Of a stretch of 64,000 nt of DNA, positions 1 to 9,559 are shown piece by piece; the stretch's first letter is position 1, and every line of letters begins with the position of its first letter. A program made the translations under genes and the position numbers. The stretch is from Hyphomonadaceae bacterium (GTDB lineage: Bacteria; Pseudomonadota; Alphaproteobacteria; Caulobacterales; Aquidulcibacteraceae), in assembly GCA_019753175.1 (NCBI GenBank), contig JAIELK010000005.1, positions 47,947 to 111,946 of the forward strand, in the 5' to 3' direction. Under the pieces are notes generated by a model. It did no database searches and had not been told where the DNA came from. It saw only the letters and a program-made list of their open reading frames with translations.

Positions 1-722
1 TTGGTGCGTCCGAGCGCGCTTTGCGCGTCGCGCTCGATATCGAGCTGCGCATCGAGCGTGCGCGTCGCGCTTTCGCGCATTAGCTTCTTCGTTGTGGCCA
101 AGCCTTTCGTGGGCGCCGCCGCGAACTTCACCGCCAGCGCATTCGCCTCCTCCATCAACCTGTCGTCGTCGACGCACTTCCAGATGAGACCCCACGCTTC
201 GGCGCGTTCGGCGCTCAAGGGCTCGCCTGTCAGCGCCAAGCCCAAGGCTCGCGCCTGGCCGGCGACGCGCGGCAAGGTCCAGGTGCCGCCGCTATCGGGG
301 ATGAGCCCAATATTGGCGAAAGACTGAATGAACTTGGCGCTCTTGGCGGCAAGGACGATGTCGCAGGCGAGCGCGATGTTGGCGCCGGCGCCGGCGGCCA
401 CGCCGTTGACGGCGCAGACGACCGGCATCTCCAATGTGACGAGGCGGCGGATCAGCGGATTGTATCGTTTCTCGAGCGACTCGCCGAGATCGACGCTGCC
501 GCCCGGCGCCACCGCGCGGTCGTTCAGATCTTGCCCGGCGCAGAAGCCTCGCCCAGCGCCTGTCAAAATCAGCACCCGCGCGCCGCTCTTCGAGATCGCC
601 TCCAACGCCCGCGAAACCTCGTCGTGCATCTGCACGGTGAAGCTGTTCAGCCGGTCCGGGCGGTTGAAGGTGAGCCGCGCGACGCCGCCCGCAATCTCAA
701 GCGCAATCGTCTCGAACTCCAT
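1..722 (-). CDS. paaG: Enoyl-CoA hydratase/isomerase of phenylacetate catabolism (partial, 3' end outside window)
   Basis: Crotonase-fold enzyme. In the phenylacetate pathway PaaG isomerises the ring 1,2-epoxide of phenylacetyl-CoA to the oxepin, and that is the likely role here because paaABCDE is divergent and adjacent. Translating the minus strand from ATG at 720-722 gives MEFETIALEIAGGVARLTFNR, then the crotonase CoA/oxyanion segment GAGRGFCAGQDL near residue 55 and the second oxyanion stretch NGVAAGAGANIALACD near residue 100. About 240 codons are present; the family is about 260, so only a short C-terminus is missing beyond position 1. The general crotonase assignment is secure; PaaG rather than PaaF or PaaB-type rests on context. 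Confidence 0.85.
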   Translation of the reverse strand, partial: MEFETIALEIAGGVARLTFNRPDRLNSFTVQMHDEVSRALEAISKSGARVLILTGAGRGFCAGQDLNDRAVAPGGSVDLGESLEKRYNPLIRRLVTLEMPVVCAVNGVAAGAGANIALACDIVLAAKSAKFIQSFANIGLIPDSGGTWTLPRVAGQARALGLALTGEPLSAERAEAWGLIWKCVDDDRLMEEANALAVKFAAAPTKGLATTKKLMRESATRTLDAQLDIERDAQSALGRT

Positions 723-794
723 CAAGGGCCTCCTATAAGCTGTGCTATAGTTTCCAGGAGCAAGGAACGCGAGGCAAGCGGACGGGGACATTCG

Positions 795-823
795 TTGACC
801 GATCGGTCAGCGTATCCTATCTA
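795..823 (+). promoter_or_regulatory. Putative paaA promoter with overlapping 14-bp palindromic operator
   Basis: TGACCGATCGGTCA at 796-809 is a perfect 14-bp palindrome. It overlaps a plausible -35 (TTGACC, 795-800); a weak -10 (TATCTA, 818-823) lies 17 bp downstream, and paaA starts at 844. A repressor bound here would cover the -35 and spacer. TetR-type regulators such as PaaR, which respond to phenylacetyl-CoA, bind short palindromes of this kind, but no paaR gene is in the window, so the regulator is inferred. Confidence 0.5.
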
Positions 824-843
824 GGCTCTTCGGAGTTTGCGCC

Positions 844-1833
844 ATGTACACCACCGATCTCAGCGGCAAGCAGCAGGCGGATAAGATCGCAGAAGACCCG
901 GCCCTGGTCGCGGCGTTCGAAGCGCGCGTCGCCAATGACGACTTTATCGAGCCCAAGGATTGGATGCCCGAGGCGTACCGCAAGACGCTGGTGCGCCAGA
1001 TTTCCCAACACGCGCATTCGGAAATCGTCGGCATGCTGCCGGAAGGCAACTGGATCACGCGCGCGCCGAACCTGCGGCGCAAGGCGATCCTGCTGGCCAA
1101 GGTGCAGGACGAAGGCGGCCACGGGCTTTATCTCTATTGCGCGGCCGAGACGCTGGGGACGTCGCGCCAGCAGATGATCGAGGCGCTGCACTCGGGCAAA
1201 GCCAAGTATTCAACCATCTTCAACTATCCAACGCTCACCTGGGCCGATATCGGCGCGATCGGCTGGCTGGTCGACGGCGCGGCGATCATGAATCAGGTGC
1301 CGCTGCAGCGCACATCGTATGGCCCCTACGCTCGCGCCATGGTGCGCATCTGCAAGGAAGAAAGCTTCCACCAACGCCAGGGCTACGAGATCATGATGGC
1401 GCTCTGCGCAGGGACAAAAGACCAAAAGCGCATGGCGCAAGACGCGCTCGATCGCTGGTGGTGGCCAAGCTTGATGATGTTCGGACCGCCGGACGACAAT
1501 TCGCCCAATACGGCGCAAAGCATCCGCTGGCGCATCAAGCGCGAAACCAACGATGAGCTGCGCCAGAAGTTCGTCGACGTCACCGTGCCGCAGGCCGAGG
1601 CGATCGGACTTAAGGTTCCCGATCCGGCGCTGAGCTGGAACGACGCGCGCGGCCATTACGACTTCGGCGACATCGATTGGGACGAGTTCTACGCCGTCGT
1701 GCGCGGCGAAGGACTGGTCGCCAAGGAACGCATGACCGCACGCATACAAGCATGGGAAGACGGCGCCTGGGTGCGCGAAGCGGCGCAAGCGCACGCGATG
1801 AAGCGCGAAGCGGCGAAGTTGGCGGCGGAGTGA
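844..1833 (+). CDS. paaA: 1,2-phenylacetyl-CoA epoxidase, catalytic subunit PaaA
   Basis: Diiron-carboxylate oxygenase subunit that, with PaaB, PaaC and reductase PaaE, epoxidises the ring of phenylacetyl-CoA in the cytoplasm. The 329 residues match the usual family length. Ferritin-like helices carry the expected Glu/His-rich stretches, for example [17 protein letters not shown] near residue 90 and [15 protein letters not shown] near residue 170, which hold probable iron ligands. It is the first gene of a tight operon: paaB follows after 12 bp and the later genes overlap by 1-4 bases. Start ATG at 844 sits just after the palindrome-bearing promoter. Confidence 0.96.
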   Translation: MYTTDLSGKQQADKIAEDPALVAAFEARVANDDFIEPKDWMPEAYRKTLVRQISQHAHSEIVGMLPEGNWITRAPNLRRKAILLAKVQDEGGHGLYLYCAAETLGTSRQQMIEALHSGKAKYSTIFNYPTLTWADIGAIGWLVDGAAIMNQVPLQRTSYGPYARAMVRICKEESFHQRQGYEIMMALCAGTKDQKRMAQDALDRWWWPSLMMFGPPDDNSPNTAQSIRWRIKRETNDELRQKFVDVTVPQAEAIGLKVPDPALSWNDARGHYDFGDIDWDEFYAVVRGEGLVAKERMTARIQAWEDGAWVREAAQAHAMKREAAKLAAE

Positions 1834-1845
1834 GGAGCGAACCAA

Positions 1846-2136
1846 GTGAGCGACGCCAAAGACTGGCCCCTATGGGAAGTGTTCATCCGCGGCAAGGGCG
1901 GGCTTTCACATCGCCACGCCGGCAGCATTCACGCCGCTGACGCCAAGATGGCGATCGAGCACGCGCGCGACACCTATACGCGGCGCATGGAAGGCGTCAG
2001 CCTGTGGGTTGTCCCCTCGGCGCAGATCACGGCCTCCGATCCAGCGGACTCTGGGCCGTTGTTCGAGCCGGCGGAAGACAAGATTTACCGCCACCCGACC
2101 TTCTATTCGATTCCCGATCACATAAAGCACATCTGA
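1846..2136 (+). CDS. paaB: 1,2-phenylacetyl-CoA epoxidase subunit PaaB
   Basis: Small 96-residue subunit of the phenylacetyl-CoA epoxidase complex, bridging PaaA/PaaC units. Recognised by WPLWEVFIRGKGGLSHRHAG near the N-terminus and the later WVVPSAQI segment, both typical of PaaB. It starts with GTG at 1846, and its TGA stop overlaps the paaC ATG as TGATG, implying translational coupling and fixed subunit ratios. Confidence 0.95.
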   Translation: MSDAKDWPLWEVFIRGKGGLSHRHAGSIHAADAKMAIEHARDTYTRRMEGVSLWVVPSAQITASDPADSGPLFEPAEDKIYRHPTFYSIPDHIKHI

Positions 2137-2894
2137 TGGCCAAGGCCTCCACCCTCTTCACCTACGCGCTGCGACTCGGCGACGATTCCCTGATCATCGG
2201 GCAACGCCTGTCGGAGTGGTGCGGGCATGCGCCCACGATCGAGGTTGATCTCTCGCTCGCCAATGTCGCGCTCGACCAGATCGGACAAGCCACGCACTTC
2301 TTGGCGCTCGCCGGCGCGATAGAAGGCAAGGGCCGTGACGCCGACGCGCTAGCATTCAAGCGCGATGTGCTTGACTTCACCAATTGCCTCCTTGTCGAAC
2401 AGCCGAACGGAGACTTCGCGCAGACCATCGCGCGGCAGTTCTTGTTCTCGCATTATCAGGCGCTGCTGTTCGGCGAACTCGCGCAAAGCAAGGACGAGCG
2501 CTTCGCCGCCATCGCCGCGAAAGCCGCAAAAGAAGTCGCCTATCACGCCAATCTGGCCAGCGACTGGGTGGTGCGCCTGGGCGACGGGACCGACGAAAGC
2601 CGCACGCGCATGGACCAAGGGCTTCAATGGATGTGGCGTTTCGTGGATGAGTTGTTCGTCATGGACGAGGTCGACGCCGCTGCGCAAAAAGCAGGCGTTG
2701 GCGTCGACAAAGCCGCGCTTCGCGCCGCATGGGATCAACGCATCGACGGCGTCTTGAACGATGCGACGCTCGCGCGTCCCGCTTCGCGCCGCCCCGCGCT
2801 CGGCGGCCGCAAAGGACATCACAGCGAGCATCTCGGGCACGTGCTGAGCGAGATGCAGTTTCTGCAGCGCGCGTATCCCGGGGCGGTGTGGTGA
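2136..2894 (+). CDS. paaC: 1,2-phenylacetyl-CoA epoxidase structural subunit PaaC
   Basis: Ferritin-like partner of PaaA, 252 residues, the usual length. It is thought to be structural and lacks an active diiron site in characterised homologues. The N-terminus MAKASTLFTYALRLGDDSL and the central NCLLVEQPNGDFAQTIARQF are characteristic. I chose ATG 2136 because it overlaps the paaB stop and matches the family N-terminus; the frame is open further upstream but that part lies inside paaB. The 3' end GTGGTGA overlaps the paaD GTG start by four bases. Confidence 0.95.
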   Translation: MAKASTLFTYALRLGDDSLIIGQRLSEWCGHAPTIEVDLSLANVALDQIGQATHFLALAGAIEGKGRDADALAFKRDVLDFTNCLLVEQPNGDFAQTIARQFLFSHYQALLFGELAQSKDERFAAIAAKAAKEVAYHANLASDWVVRLGDGTDESRTRMDQGLQWMWRFVDELFVMDEVDAAAQKAGVGVDKAALRAAWDQRIDGVLNDATLARPASRRPALGGRKGHHSEHLGHVLSEMQFLQRAYPGAVW

Positions 2895-3406
2895 CGAACA
2901 AGACAATCGTCATTCCGGACGCGCGAAGCGCGATCCGAAATGACGAAACAGAAACGATCGCGGAGATTCTCGCCTCCATCCCCGATCCCGAAATCCCCGC
3001 CGTCTCGGTGATCGATCTCGGCATCGTGCGCACGATCGAAGCGGAGTGCGTGGTGATCACGCCGACCTACACCGGTTGCCCGGCTACGCTCGCCATCGAG
3101 CGGGCGATCCGCGCCGCACTCGACGCCAACGGCTTCACACATGTGCGCCTTGAGACAACGCTTGCACCACCCTGGTCAACCGACTGGATCACCGACGAAG
3201 GCCGCGAGAAACTGCGCGCTTACGGCATCGCCCCCCCTCCCAAAGGCGCCGACGCAGCTGCTCTCCGCAACGAAACCCGCCCGCAGTGCCCACGCTGCGG
3301 CTCGCTCAATACCGAGGAAGTCTCGCGCTTCGGTTCAACGCCCTGCAAGGCGCTGTGGCGATGCAACGCTTGCGCCGAACCTTTCGATCGCTTCAAGTGC
3401 CATTGA
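2891..3406 (+). CDS. paaD: Phenylacetate-CoA oxygenase maturation protein PaaD
   Basis: MIP18/DUF59-family protein implicated in iron-sulfur or metal-centre maturation of the epoxidase complex. About 171 residues. An N-terminal DUF59 domain (DPEIPAVSVIDLGIVR, then PTYTGCPA with the conserved Cys) is followed by a C-terminal zinc-ribbon-like tail with CPRCG, a CK and CNAC. GTG at 2891 is chosen because it overlaps the paaC stop; an upstream start would lie inside paaC. The first 20 or so residues are unlike typical PaaD and may be a lineage extension. Confidence 0.9.
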   Translation: MTNKTIVIPDARSAIRNDETETIAEILASIPDPEIPAVSVIDLGIVRTIEAECVVITPTYTGCPATLAIERAIRAALDANGFTHVRLETTLAPPWSTDWITDEGREKLRAYGIAPPPKGADAAALRNETRPQCPRCGSLNTEEVSRFGSTPCKALWRCNACAEPFDRFKCH

Positions 3407-4482
3407 TGAGCCATGATTTCTTCCCGCTCCGTGTCGCTGAGATACGCCGCGAGACCAGCGACGCCGTATCGGTGCGCTTCGAGATTCCGCCGGACTTAGC
3501 CGACACGTTTGCGTTCAAGGCCGGCCAGCATCTGACCTTGCGGCGCGTGTTCGACGGTGAGGAAATTCGCCGCAATTATTCGCTGTGCACGGCGCCGCAC
3601 GAGAACATCCTGAAGATCAGTGTGAAGACCATCGGCTCGGGCCTGTTTTCGCGTTGGGCCAATGAAGAATTGAAGGCCGGCGACAGCATCGACGTGATGC
3701 CCCCGCACGGCAGCTTCACTTGGAGTTTCGGCAGTGATGCGCCTCGCGCCTACGCCGCGTTCGCGGGCGGTTCGGGCATCACGCCGATCCTGTCGCTGAT
3801 CAAAACCGCGCTGTATGTCGAACCGAATGCCCGCTTCACGCTCTGCTATGGCAACCGAACGTCTGCTGGCGTGATGTTCTTGGAAGAACTCGCGTCGCTG
3901 AAGGACCGCTACCTGGATCGCTTTGCGCTCTATCACTTCCTCGAAGACGAAGAAGAAGAGATCAGCATCTACAACGGCCGCTTCGACAAGCCGAAGGTCG
4001 ACGACATCCTGGAATCGTTGATCGATCCCACGCGCATCGACGCGTTCTTCATCTGCGGCCCTGGGCCGATGATGGACGCAATCGAGCATTCGCTCACCGG
4101 CCACCATGTGCCGAAGAGCAAGATCATGATCGAGCGCTTCACGACCGGTCCCGTCTCCGCGGCGCAGGCGGCGGCGGCGCGCGCGCTGGAAGAGAAAGCC
4201 GCCGGCCTCAAGATGAGCGTGACGCTGAACGGGCGGCGCATCAATGTGACCTTCGATCCCGGAAAGCACTCGATCCTCGACAATGTGCGCGCCGCCGGGT
4301 TGCCCGCGCCGTTCGCCTGCAAGGGCGGCGTCTGCGCCACCTGCCGCGCCAAGGTCACGGCCGGCGAAGTGAAAATGAAGGTGAATTACGGCCTCTCCGA
4401 ACAGGAGCTTGCGGAAGGCTACGTGCTCACCTGCCAGGCGACGCCAGTGAGCGAGGGCGTGGCGCTCACCTATGATGCCTGA
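3406..4482 (+). CDS. paaE: Phenylacetyl-CoA epoxidase reductase PaaE
   Basis: NAD(P)H-dependent reductase delivering electrons to PaaA. 358 residues in three parts: an FAD-binding barrel (RRNYSLCTAP near 60), an NAD-binding domain (FAGGSGITPILSLIKTAL near 120 and FFICGPGPMMDAIE near 210), and a C-terminal plant-type [2Fe-2S] ferredoxin domain with ligands Cys305, Cys310, Cys313 and Cys343. ATG 3406 overlaps the paaD stop (TGATG). It closes the paaABCDE operon; I see no clear hairpin terminator after it. Confidence 0.95.
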   Translation: MSHDFFPLRVAEIRRETSDAVSVRFEIPPDLADTFAFKAGQHLTLRRVFDGEEIRRNYSLCTAPHENILKISVKTIGSGLFSRWANEELKAGDSIDVMPPHGSFTWSFGSDAPRAYAAFAGGSGITPILSLIKTALYVEPNARFTLCYGNRTSAGVMFLEELASLKDRYLDRFALYHFLEDEEEEISIYNGRFDKPKVDDILESLIDPTRIDAFFICGPGPMMDAIEHSLTGHHVPKSKIMIERFTTGPVSAAQAAAARALEEKAAGLKMSVTLNGRRINVTFDPGKHSILDNVRAAGLPAPFACKGGVCATCRAKVTAGEVKMKVNYGLSEQELAEGYVLTCQATPVSEGVALTYDA

Positions 4483-4554
4483 CGGCCACGAGACGATTGT
4501 AATCGCTGAATATTTGATGTAGTCTTCAGTGGCGTGAGGCCCTTGGGGACCCCT

Positions 4555-5586
4555 GTGTCACAAAAGCTTGGAATTATGGGCATTTTCGCCGGTAGCGCTG
4601 CACTCCTGCTGAGCGCCGGCTGCAGCCCGGCGGACAGCGGCGCGAGCGGCGCTTCTGAAGCGCCGCTCGTTCAGGTTGTAACCGTGGCGCCCACCAGCGC
4701 CGCAGGCGCCGTGCAAGCGAGCGGGCTTGTCGGCTACAAACGCGAAGCCGACCTCGCTTTCACCGCCCCCGGCGTGATCGCCGCGCTCCATGTCGACGCC
4801 GGTGACCGCGTGCGCCGCGGACAGCGCTTGGCGACGTTGCGGCGCACCACGGCTGGAACGAACGCCGACGAAGCCGCGCTCGCGCGCGCCAACGCCGAGC
4901 GTGATCTCGCGCGCACGCAAGAACTCTTCGAACGCGGCTTCGTTTCTGAAGCGCGGCTCGAGAGTGCACGGCTTGCAGTGGAGCGCGCGCGCGACTCCTC
5001 CGTGCTCACCGCGCCGGCCGATGGCGTGATCCTCCGCCGCCGCGCCGAGCAGGCGCAGTCCGTCGCCGCAGGGACGCCAGTGTTGTCATTCGGCGAAACA
5101 AACTCAGGCATCGTCGTACGCGCGCCTGTCGCGTCCTCTGCGGCGACGCGCGTCCGCGTCGGCGACGCCGCCACCGTGCGCGTCACCGACCTCGGCGCTG
5201 AAACGCTGCAGGGGCGCGTTGCCCGCGTCGGCGCCCAGGGAAACCAGCTGACCGGTGCGTTCGAGATCGAGATCGAGGTTTCGGGCGCTGCAAACCTGCG
5301 CAGCGGCATGGTCGCGGCCGTGGAGATCACCGCGGCGCCGAACGCCAACGCAGAAACCGCGATGCTGGTGCCGACCCTGTCCCTGCTCGACGCGCGCGCC
5401 GACCAAGGGGTTGTCTACGTTGTCGACGCGCAGGGCATTGCCCACCGCCGCCGCGTGCGAACGGCCGGCGTTACGCAAGACGGCGTGCTGGTGCTGGACG
5501 GCCTTGCCGCCGGCGATCGCGTCGTGTCAGCCGGCGCAGCCTATGTGCGCGACGGCGAGGCTGTCCGCGTCGCGGGCGAAAGCTGA
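4555..5586 (+). CDS. RND efflux periplasmic adaptor (membrane-fusion) lipoprotein
   Basis: HlyD/AcrA-type adaptor linking an inner-membrane RND pump to an outer-membrane channel. The N-terminus has a lipoprotein signal with lipobox LSAGC. Then come a lipoyl-like hairpin domain (VIAALHVDAGDRVRRGQ), a short coiled-coil hairpin and a barrel domain. GTG 4555 is preferred because GGGGA lies just upstream and it gives a positively charged signal start (VSQKLG); GTG 4534 and ATG 4576 are alternatives. Three bases separate it from the pump gene, so they form an operon. No outer-membrane factor gene is adjacent. Substrate unknown. Confidence 0.88.
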   Translation: MSQKLGIMGIFAGSAALLLSAGCSPADSGASGASEAPLVQVVTVAPTSAAGAVQASGLVGYKREADLAFTAPGVIAALHVDAGDRVRRGQRLATLRRTTAGTNADEAALARANAERDLARTQELFERGFVSEARLESARLAVERARDSSVLTAPADGVILRRRAEQAQSVAAGTPVLSFGETNSGIVVRAPVASSAATRVRVGDAATVRVTDLGAETLQGRVARVGAQGNQLTGAFEIEIEVSGAANLRSGMVAAVEITAAPNANAETAMLVPTLSLLDARADQGVVYVVDAQGIAHRRRVRTAGVTQDGVLVLDGLAAGDRVVSAGAAYVRDGEAVRVAGES

Positions 5587-5589
5587 TCG

Positions 5590-8500
5590 ATGCAAGCGAT
5601 TACCCGCTTCTTCGTCGACCGCTGGCAGTTCACGGCGGTGCTGTTCTTCCTGCTCATCGCGTTGGGCGTCGGCGCGGTCATCGCCATTCCAAAGTCGGAA
5701 GATCCGATCACTGAGTTTCCTGGCGTCAGCACCGCAGTGATCTTGCCGGGCGCGGACGCCGAGCAGATGGAGCGGCTTGTCGCGATTCCGCTCGAAGACG
5801 CGCTCAACAGCATCGAGGACGTGCGCGACCTGCGCTCCTCTTCCCGCGCCGGCGTTGCTGTCGTCGTGGTAGAATTCGAGTGGGGCGTCGACCCTGACGC
5901 CAAGTACGCGGAAGTGATTCGCGAAGTGAATCTCGTGCGCCCGACGCTTCCCGAGGGCGTCATCGACGTTCGCTCACGCCGGTTCAATCCCGCGCAGGCC
6001 GCCATCGTCCAGGTCGCGCTCACCAGTCCGGACGCGTCGTATCGCGAACTCGAGGCCTACGGCAAAGCCCTGCGCGACGCCATCGAGCGTGCGCCTGGCG
6101 TACAGCAGGCCGACGTCTGGGGCGCGCCTCCGGCCGAGGTGCGCGTTGCAGTGGACGTGGACCGGCTCGCCGCCTATCGCCTGCCGATCACGGCTGTCGC
6201 CGAGGCTCTGCAGCGCGAAGGGGTAGAGACGCCAATCGGCGCTGTCGAAGCAGGCGGGCGTCGCTTCAATGTGGAAGCATCCGGCGCCTTCAATAATTTG
6301 GACGAGATTCGCGGTGTCGCCCTGCGCGCCGACAATGGTTCGCTAGTGACCGTCGGCGATGTGGCTGAGGTCGCCTGGGCGAACGACCAGCAGAGCTACA
6401 TCACGCGCTTTAACGGCCAACGTGCGGTGTTCGTCAGCGCCCGGGCGCGACTGGGCGAAAACATCTTTCCTGTGATGCGCGGCGTGCGCGATCGCATAGC
6501 CGCCTTCGAAGAGTCGCTGCCGGACAACATCTCGCTGCACCGCGGATTCGATCAGTCGGAGACGGTGAGTCACCGGCTCGGCACGTTGGCGCGCGACTTC
6601 ACAATTGCGATCCTCTTGGTGCTGTTAACGCTGCTGCCGCTTGGCTTCCGCGCCTCTATTGTGGTGATGGTTTCGATCCCGCTGTCGCTGGCGTGCGGCG
6701 TCGTCGCTCTCCATGCGCTTGGCTATTCGCTGAATCAGCTTTCGATCGCAGGCTTTGTGCTGGCGCTGGGACTTCTGGTCGACGACTCGATCGTCGTGAC
6801 AGAGAACATCTCCCGCCATCTCCGCAACGGCCTGCAACCGCGCGAAGCCGCCATCGCCGGGGTGGAGGAGATCAACGTCGCGGTCATCGGCTGCACGGCG
6901 ACGTTGCTGCTTGCCTTCGTTCCGATCATGGCGCTGCCGGAAGGCGCGGGGGCGTTCGTACGCTCGTTGCCGCTTGCCGTCGTAGCGACGATCACTGCAT
7001 CGCTGATCGTCGCATTGACGATCATTCCTTTTCTCGCGAGCCGGCTGTTGCCCCGCAAGTCAGTCGGCAAATCGAATCCGTTGCTCGACCGCGTGATGGG
7101 AACAATCCACGGCGTTTATCGCCCCGCTTTGCATTGGGCCCTGGAACAGCCGCGCAAGACCGTCGCCGTCGCGCTGCTCGGCTTTTTTCTGTCGCTGGGA
7201 CTGATCCCGCAACTTGGCTTTAGCCTGTTTCCCGAAAACGACAGCCCCTACTTCCTGGTCGACATCGAAACGCCGCAAGGCGCCGCAGTCAGCGAAACCG
7301 ACCGCGCCGTCCAATTCGTCGAGGGCGTGCTCGCGGAATATCCCGCGATCGCGTGGCGATTCGCCAACACCGGTCGCGGCAATCCGCAAATCTACTACAA
7401 CGAAATCCCGCCCGAGCAATTGTCCAATGTCGGCCAAGTCTATGCGCGCTTTGGCGAGTGGCATCGGCGCGAGGGCATGCGAACGATCGAAGAGATTCGC
7501 GCGCGGCTCGATCAATATCCCGGCGCCCGTATCAATCTGCGCCGTTTCACCAACGGACCGCCGATTGAAGCGCCGGTGGCGGTGAGGATCAGCGGACCTG
7601 ACCTCGCAGCCATCAACGAAATCGCCGCAGAGGTCGAGCGCATTCTGATTGCGGCTCCGGGCACGCGCGATGTCTCCAATCCGGTGGCGGAGCGCCTGCT
7701 CGATCTCGATCTCAACATCGACGTAGCGGAAGCAGCCCTTCGCGGCGTCCCCGCGGGCGCAGTCGATCAAGCGCTACGCATTGCCATCGGCGGCCTGCCC
7801 GTGGCGCAGTTCCGCGACCCAGCTGGCGACGCTTTTCCGGTCGTCCTGCGCGCGCCGCGCGACGATGCAATGCCGGTGTCGGGGCTGGAGCGGCTCTACG
7901 TGTGGAACGGCCAAGGTGGTGCAACACCCTTGTCGGAAATCGCGCGCCCGAGTCTCGAAGCCGGCCCCGCTTCGATAGACCGGGTGCAGCGTGAGCGGAC
8001 CGCGACCGTCACCGCCTATACGCAGAACGGTTTCCTCACGAGTCAGGTGACCGCCGAGGTCGCCGAGCGTCTGTCGGCGTTGCGTCTGCCGCCTGGCTAT
8101 AGCCTTTCCTTCGGCGGTCAGGCGGAAGCGCAAGAGCGCAGCTTCAGCGGACTCGGCCCAGCCATCATGGTGGCGATTTTCGGCGTGCTTGCCGTGTTGC
8201 TCTTGGAGTTCAAGTCATTTGCGGTGACGGCGGTGGTCGCGTTCGTGATCCCGTTCGGCATCATGGGCGGCCTCATCGCGCTGTGGATCGGCGGCGAGTC
8301 CCTCTCCTTCACGGCGATTATCGGGTTCATCGCGCTCATTGGCATCGAGATCAAGAACTCCATTCTGCTGGTCGAGTTTGCGAACCAATTGCGCGCGCGC
8401 GGCGCGCCGCTTTTGGAGGCCATTGAGCAAGCCGGCGAAGTGCGCTTCCTGCCGGTACTGCTCACCAGCGCCACCGCCATTGGCGGCATGATCCCGCTGT

Positions 8501-8667
8501 TGCTTGAAGATTCGCCGCTGTTCTCGCCGATCGCGATGGTGTTGATCGGCGGCCTGATCAGCTCGACCTTGATCGCGCGGATCGTGACGCCAGCCATGTA
8601 CCTGCTGCTCGCCCCGAAAGACGCCGAACCGCAGCCGCCCACGCCTGCCGTGGTGGTCAACACTTAG
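5590..8667 (+). CDS. RND-family efflux permease (AcrB/MdtB-like)
   Basis: 1025-residue proton-driven resistance-nodulation-division pump of the inner membrane, the full family length with two six-helix membrane halves and two periplasmic loops. The conserved acidic pair in TM4 is present in GLLVDDSIVVTENISRH near residue 400. A second-half motif GIEIKNSILLVEFANQLR near 925 supplies the matching Lys/Asn region. Paired with the adaptor upstream. The subfamily looks closer to multidrug than to heavy-metal (CusA) pumps, since I see no methionine clusters. Cargo is not predictable. Confidence 0.92.
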   Translation: MQAITRFFVDRWQFTAVLFFLLIALGVGAVIAIPKSEDPITEFPGVSTAVILPGADAEQMERLVAIPLEDALNSIEDVRDLRSSSRAGVAVVVVEFEWGVDPDAKYAEVIREVNLVRPTLPEGVIDVRSRRFNPAQAAIVQVALTSPDASYRELEAYGKALRDAIERAPGVQQADVWGAPPAEVRVAVDVDRLAAYRLPITAVAEALQREGVETPIGAVEAGGRRFNVEASGAFNNLDEIRGVALRADNGSLVTVGDVAEVAWANDQQSYITRFNGQRAVFVSARARLGENIFPVMRGVRDRIAAFEESLPDNISLHRGFDQSETVSHRLGTLARDFTIAILLVLLTLLPLGFRASIVVMVSIPLSLACGVVALHALGYSLNQLSIAGFVLALGLLVDDSIVVTENISRHLRNGLQPREAAIAGVEEINVAVIGCTATLLLAFVPIMALPEGAGAFVRSLPLAVVATITASLIVALTIIPFLASRLLPRKSVGKSNPLLDRVMGTIHGVYRPALHWALEQPRKTVAVALLGFFLSLGLIPQLGFSLFPENDSPYFLVDIETPQGAAVSETDRAVQFVEGVLAEYPAIAWRFANTGRGNPQIYYNEIPPEQLSNVGQVYARFGEWHRREGMRTIEEIRARLDQYPGARINLRRFTNGPPIEAPVAVRISGPDLAAINEIAAEVERILIAAPGTRDVSNPVAERLLDLDLNIDVAEAALRGVPAGAVDQALRIAIGGLPVAQFRDPAGDAFPVVLRAPRDDAMPVSGLERLYVWNGQGGATPLSEIARPSLEAGPASIDRVQRERTATVTAYTQNGFLTSQVTAEVAERLSALRLPPGYSLSFGGQAEAQERSFSGLGPAIMVAIFGVLAVLLLEFKSFAVTAVVAFVIPFGIMGGLIALWIGGESLSFTAIIGFIALIGIEIKNSILLVEFANQLRARGAPLLEAIEQAGEVRFLPVLLTSATAIGGMIPLLLEDSPLFSPIAMVLIGGLISSTLIARIVTPAMYLLLAPKDAEPQPPTPAVVVNT

Positions 8668-8676
8668 TCGGACGGC

Positions 8677-9546
8677 CTACGCCGCATCGTAGTACGCACG
8701 CAGTTCGGCTACGATCTCCGGGGGCAGCGCGTCTGCGTGGGCGCCGTTGGGGTCTGCATTACCGAACAGGACGCTCGGATCCTGCCCGTTCCAATTGCCA
8801 AGGTTCGGCCGGTGCATGCGGTAGCCGATCAGTTGCTGCAGAGCCGGCTCGAAGCTGCGCGCCACTTGGGGCGGATAAGTGAGGTATTGGTTCTCATATG
8901 TCTTCAGCCAACCAAGGCAGTAGGACACGATAATGCCGGTGCGGTGCGCGCCCGACATATTGGCGCCGGCGCCGTGCGTCAGCGATCCCATGAACATGCA
9001 GGCGGAGCCGCGCGGCATCGCCGCGGCCACCGACCCCGCGGGGTCGATGGCTCTATCCAATGCATCGCGGTGGCTTCTCGGCCAAAGCCGAGTGGCGCCA
9101 TTCTCCTCGGTGAAGTCGTCGATCGCCCACATCACATTGATTTGCCAGGGCTGTCCGTTCTTGGCGACGGGCCACATCTCCTCGTCGCGATGAGGAACTT
9201 GCGCGCGCTCGCCCGGATGGACGCGCACCGCCTGCACCAGGTTGAGCTGCACATAGTCGCAGCCCTGGCCCAGCACGGCCTGCGCGGCGGGCCAGACCGC
9301 ATCGTGCAGCAACAACCCTCGCACCGACGGCGCCTTCGTGAGCACGGCGTTGACGCGGGTGGTCTTCCAGCCATGAAAGTCGCCGACGCACCGTGGCGTC
9401 GCGGCGAAATGGGGCTCAAGCTCGCCCGCAATGGCGGCCACCGCGCGCGGCGAAAGCAGGCTCGGTAAAACCACATAACCGTCCTCTCGCAAGGCGCGAG
9501 CCGCGTCGTTATCCACGGAGGCTTCAGGCTTGGCTGCTGGCGTCAT
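8677..9546 (-). CDS. Phytanoyl-CoA dioxygenase (PhyH) family protein linked to luxI
   Basis: Fe(II)/2-oxoglutarate-dependent oxygenase, 289 residues. The facial triad is visible: His119 and Asp121 in VPHRDEEMW, and His191 in LTHGAGAN; Arg202 in GAHRTG is the probable 2-oxoglutarate anchor. ATG at 9546 is chosen because AGAGGAGA lies just upstream; the frame stays open beyond it into the luxI end. It follows luxI by 13 bp on the same strand, so it is probably co-transcribed with luxR-luxI and may modify an acyl chain or signal-related metabolite. Substrate unknown. Confidence 0.85.
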   Translation of the reverse strand: MTPAAKPEASVDNDAARALREDGYVVLPSLLSPRAVAAIAGELEPHFAATPRCVGDFHGWKTTRVNAVLTKAPSVRGLLLHDAVWPAAQAVLGQGCDYVQLNLVQAVRVHPGERAQVPHRDEEMWPVAKNGQPWQINVMWAIDDFTEENGATRLWPRSHRDALDRAIDPAGSVAAAMPRGSACMFMGSLTHGAGANMSGAHRTGIIVSYCLGWLKTYENQYLTYPPQVARSFEPALQQLIGYRMHRPNLGNWNGQDPSVLFGNADPNGAHADALPPEIVAELRAYYDAA

Positions 9547-9559
9547 GGCAGTCTCCTCT

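Noticed and set aside
813..818. TATCCT as the paaA -10
   Set aside because: Only 12 bp from the -35; TATCTA at 818-823 gives the normal 17-bp spacing.
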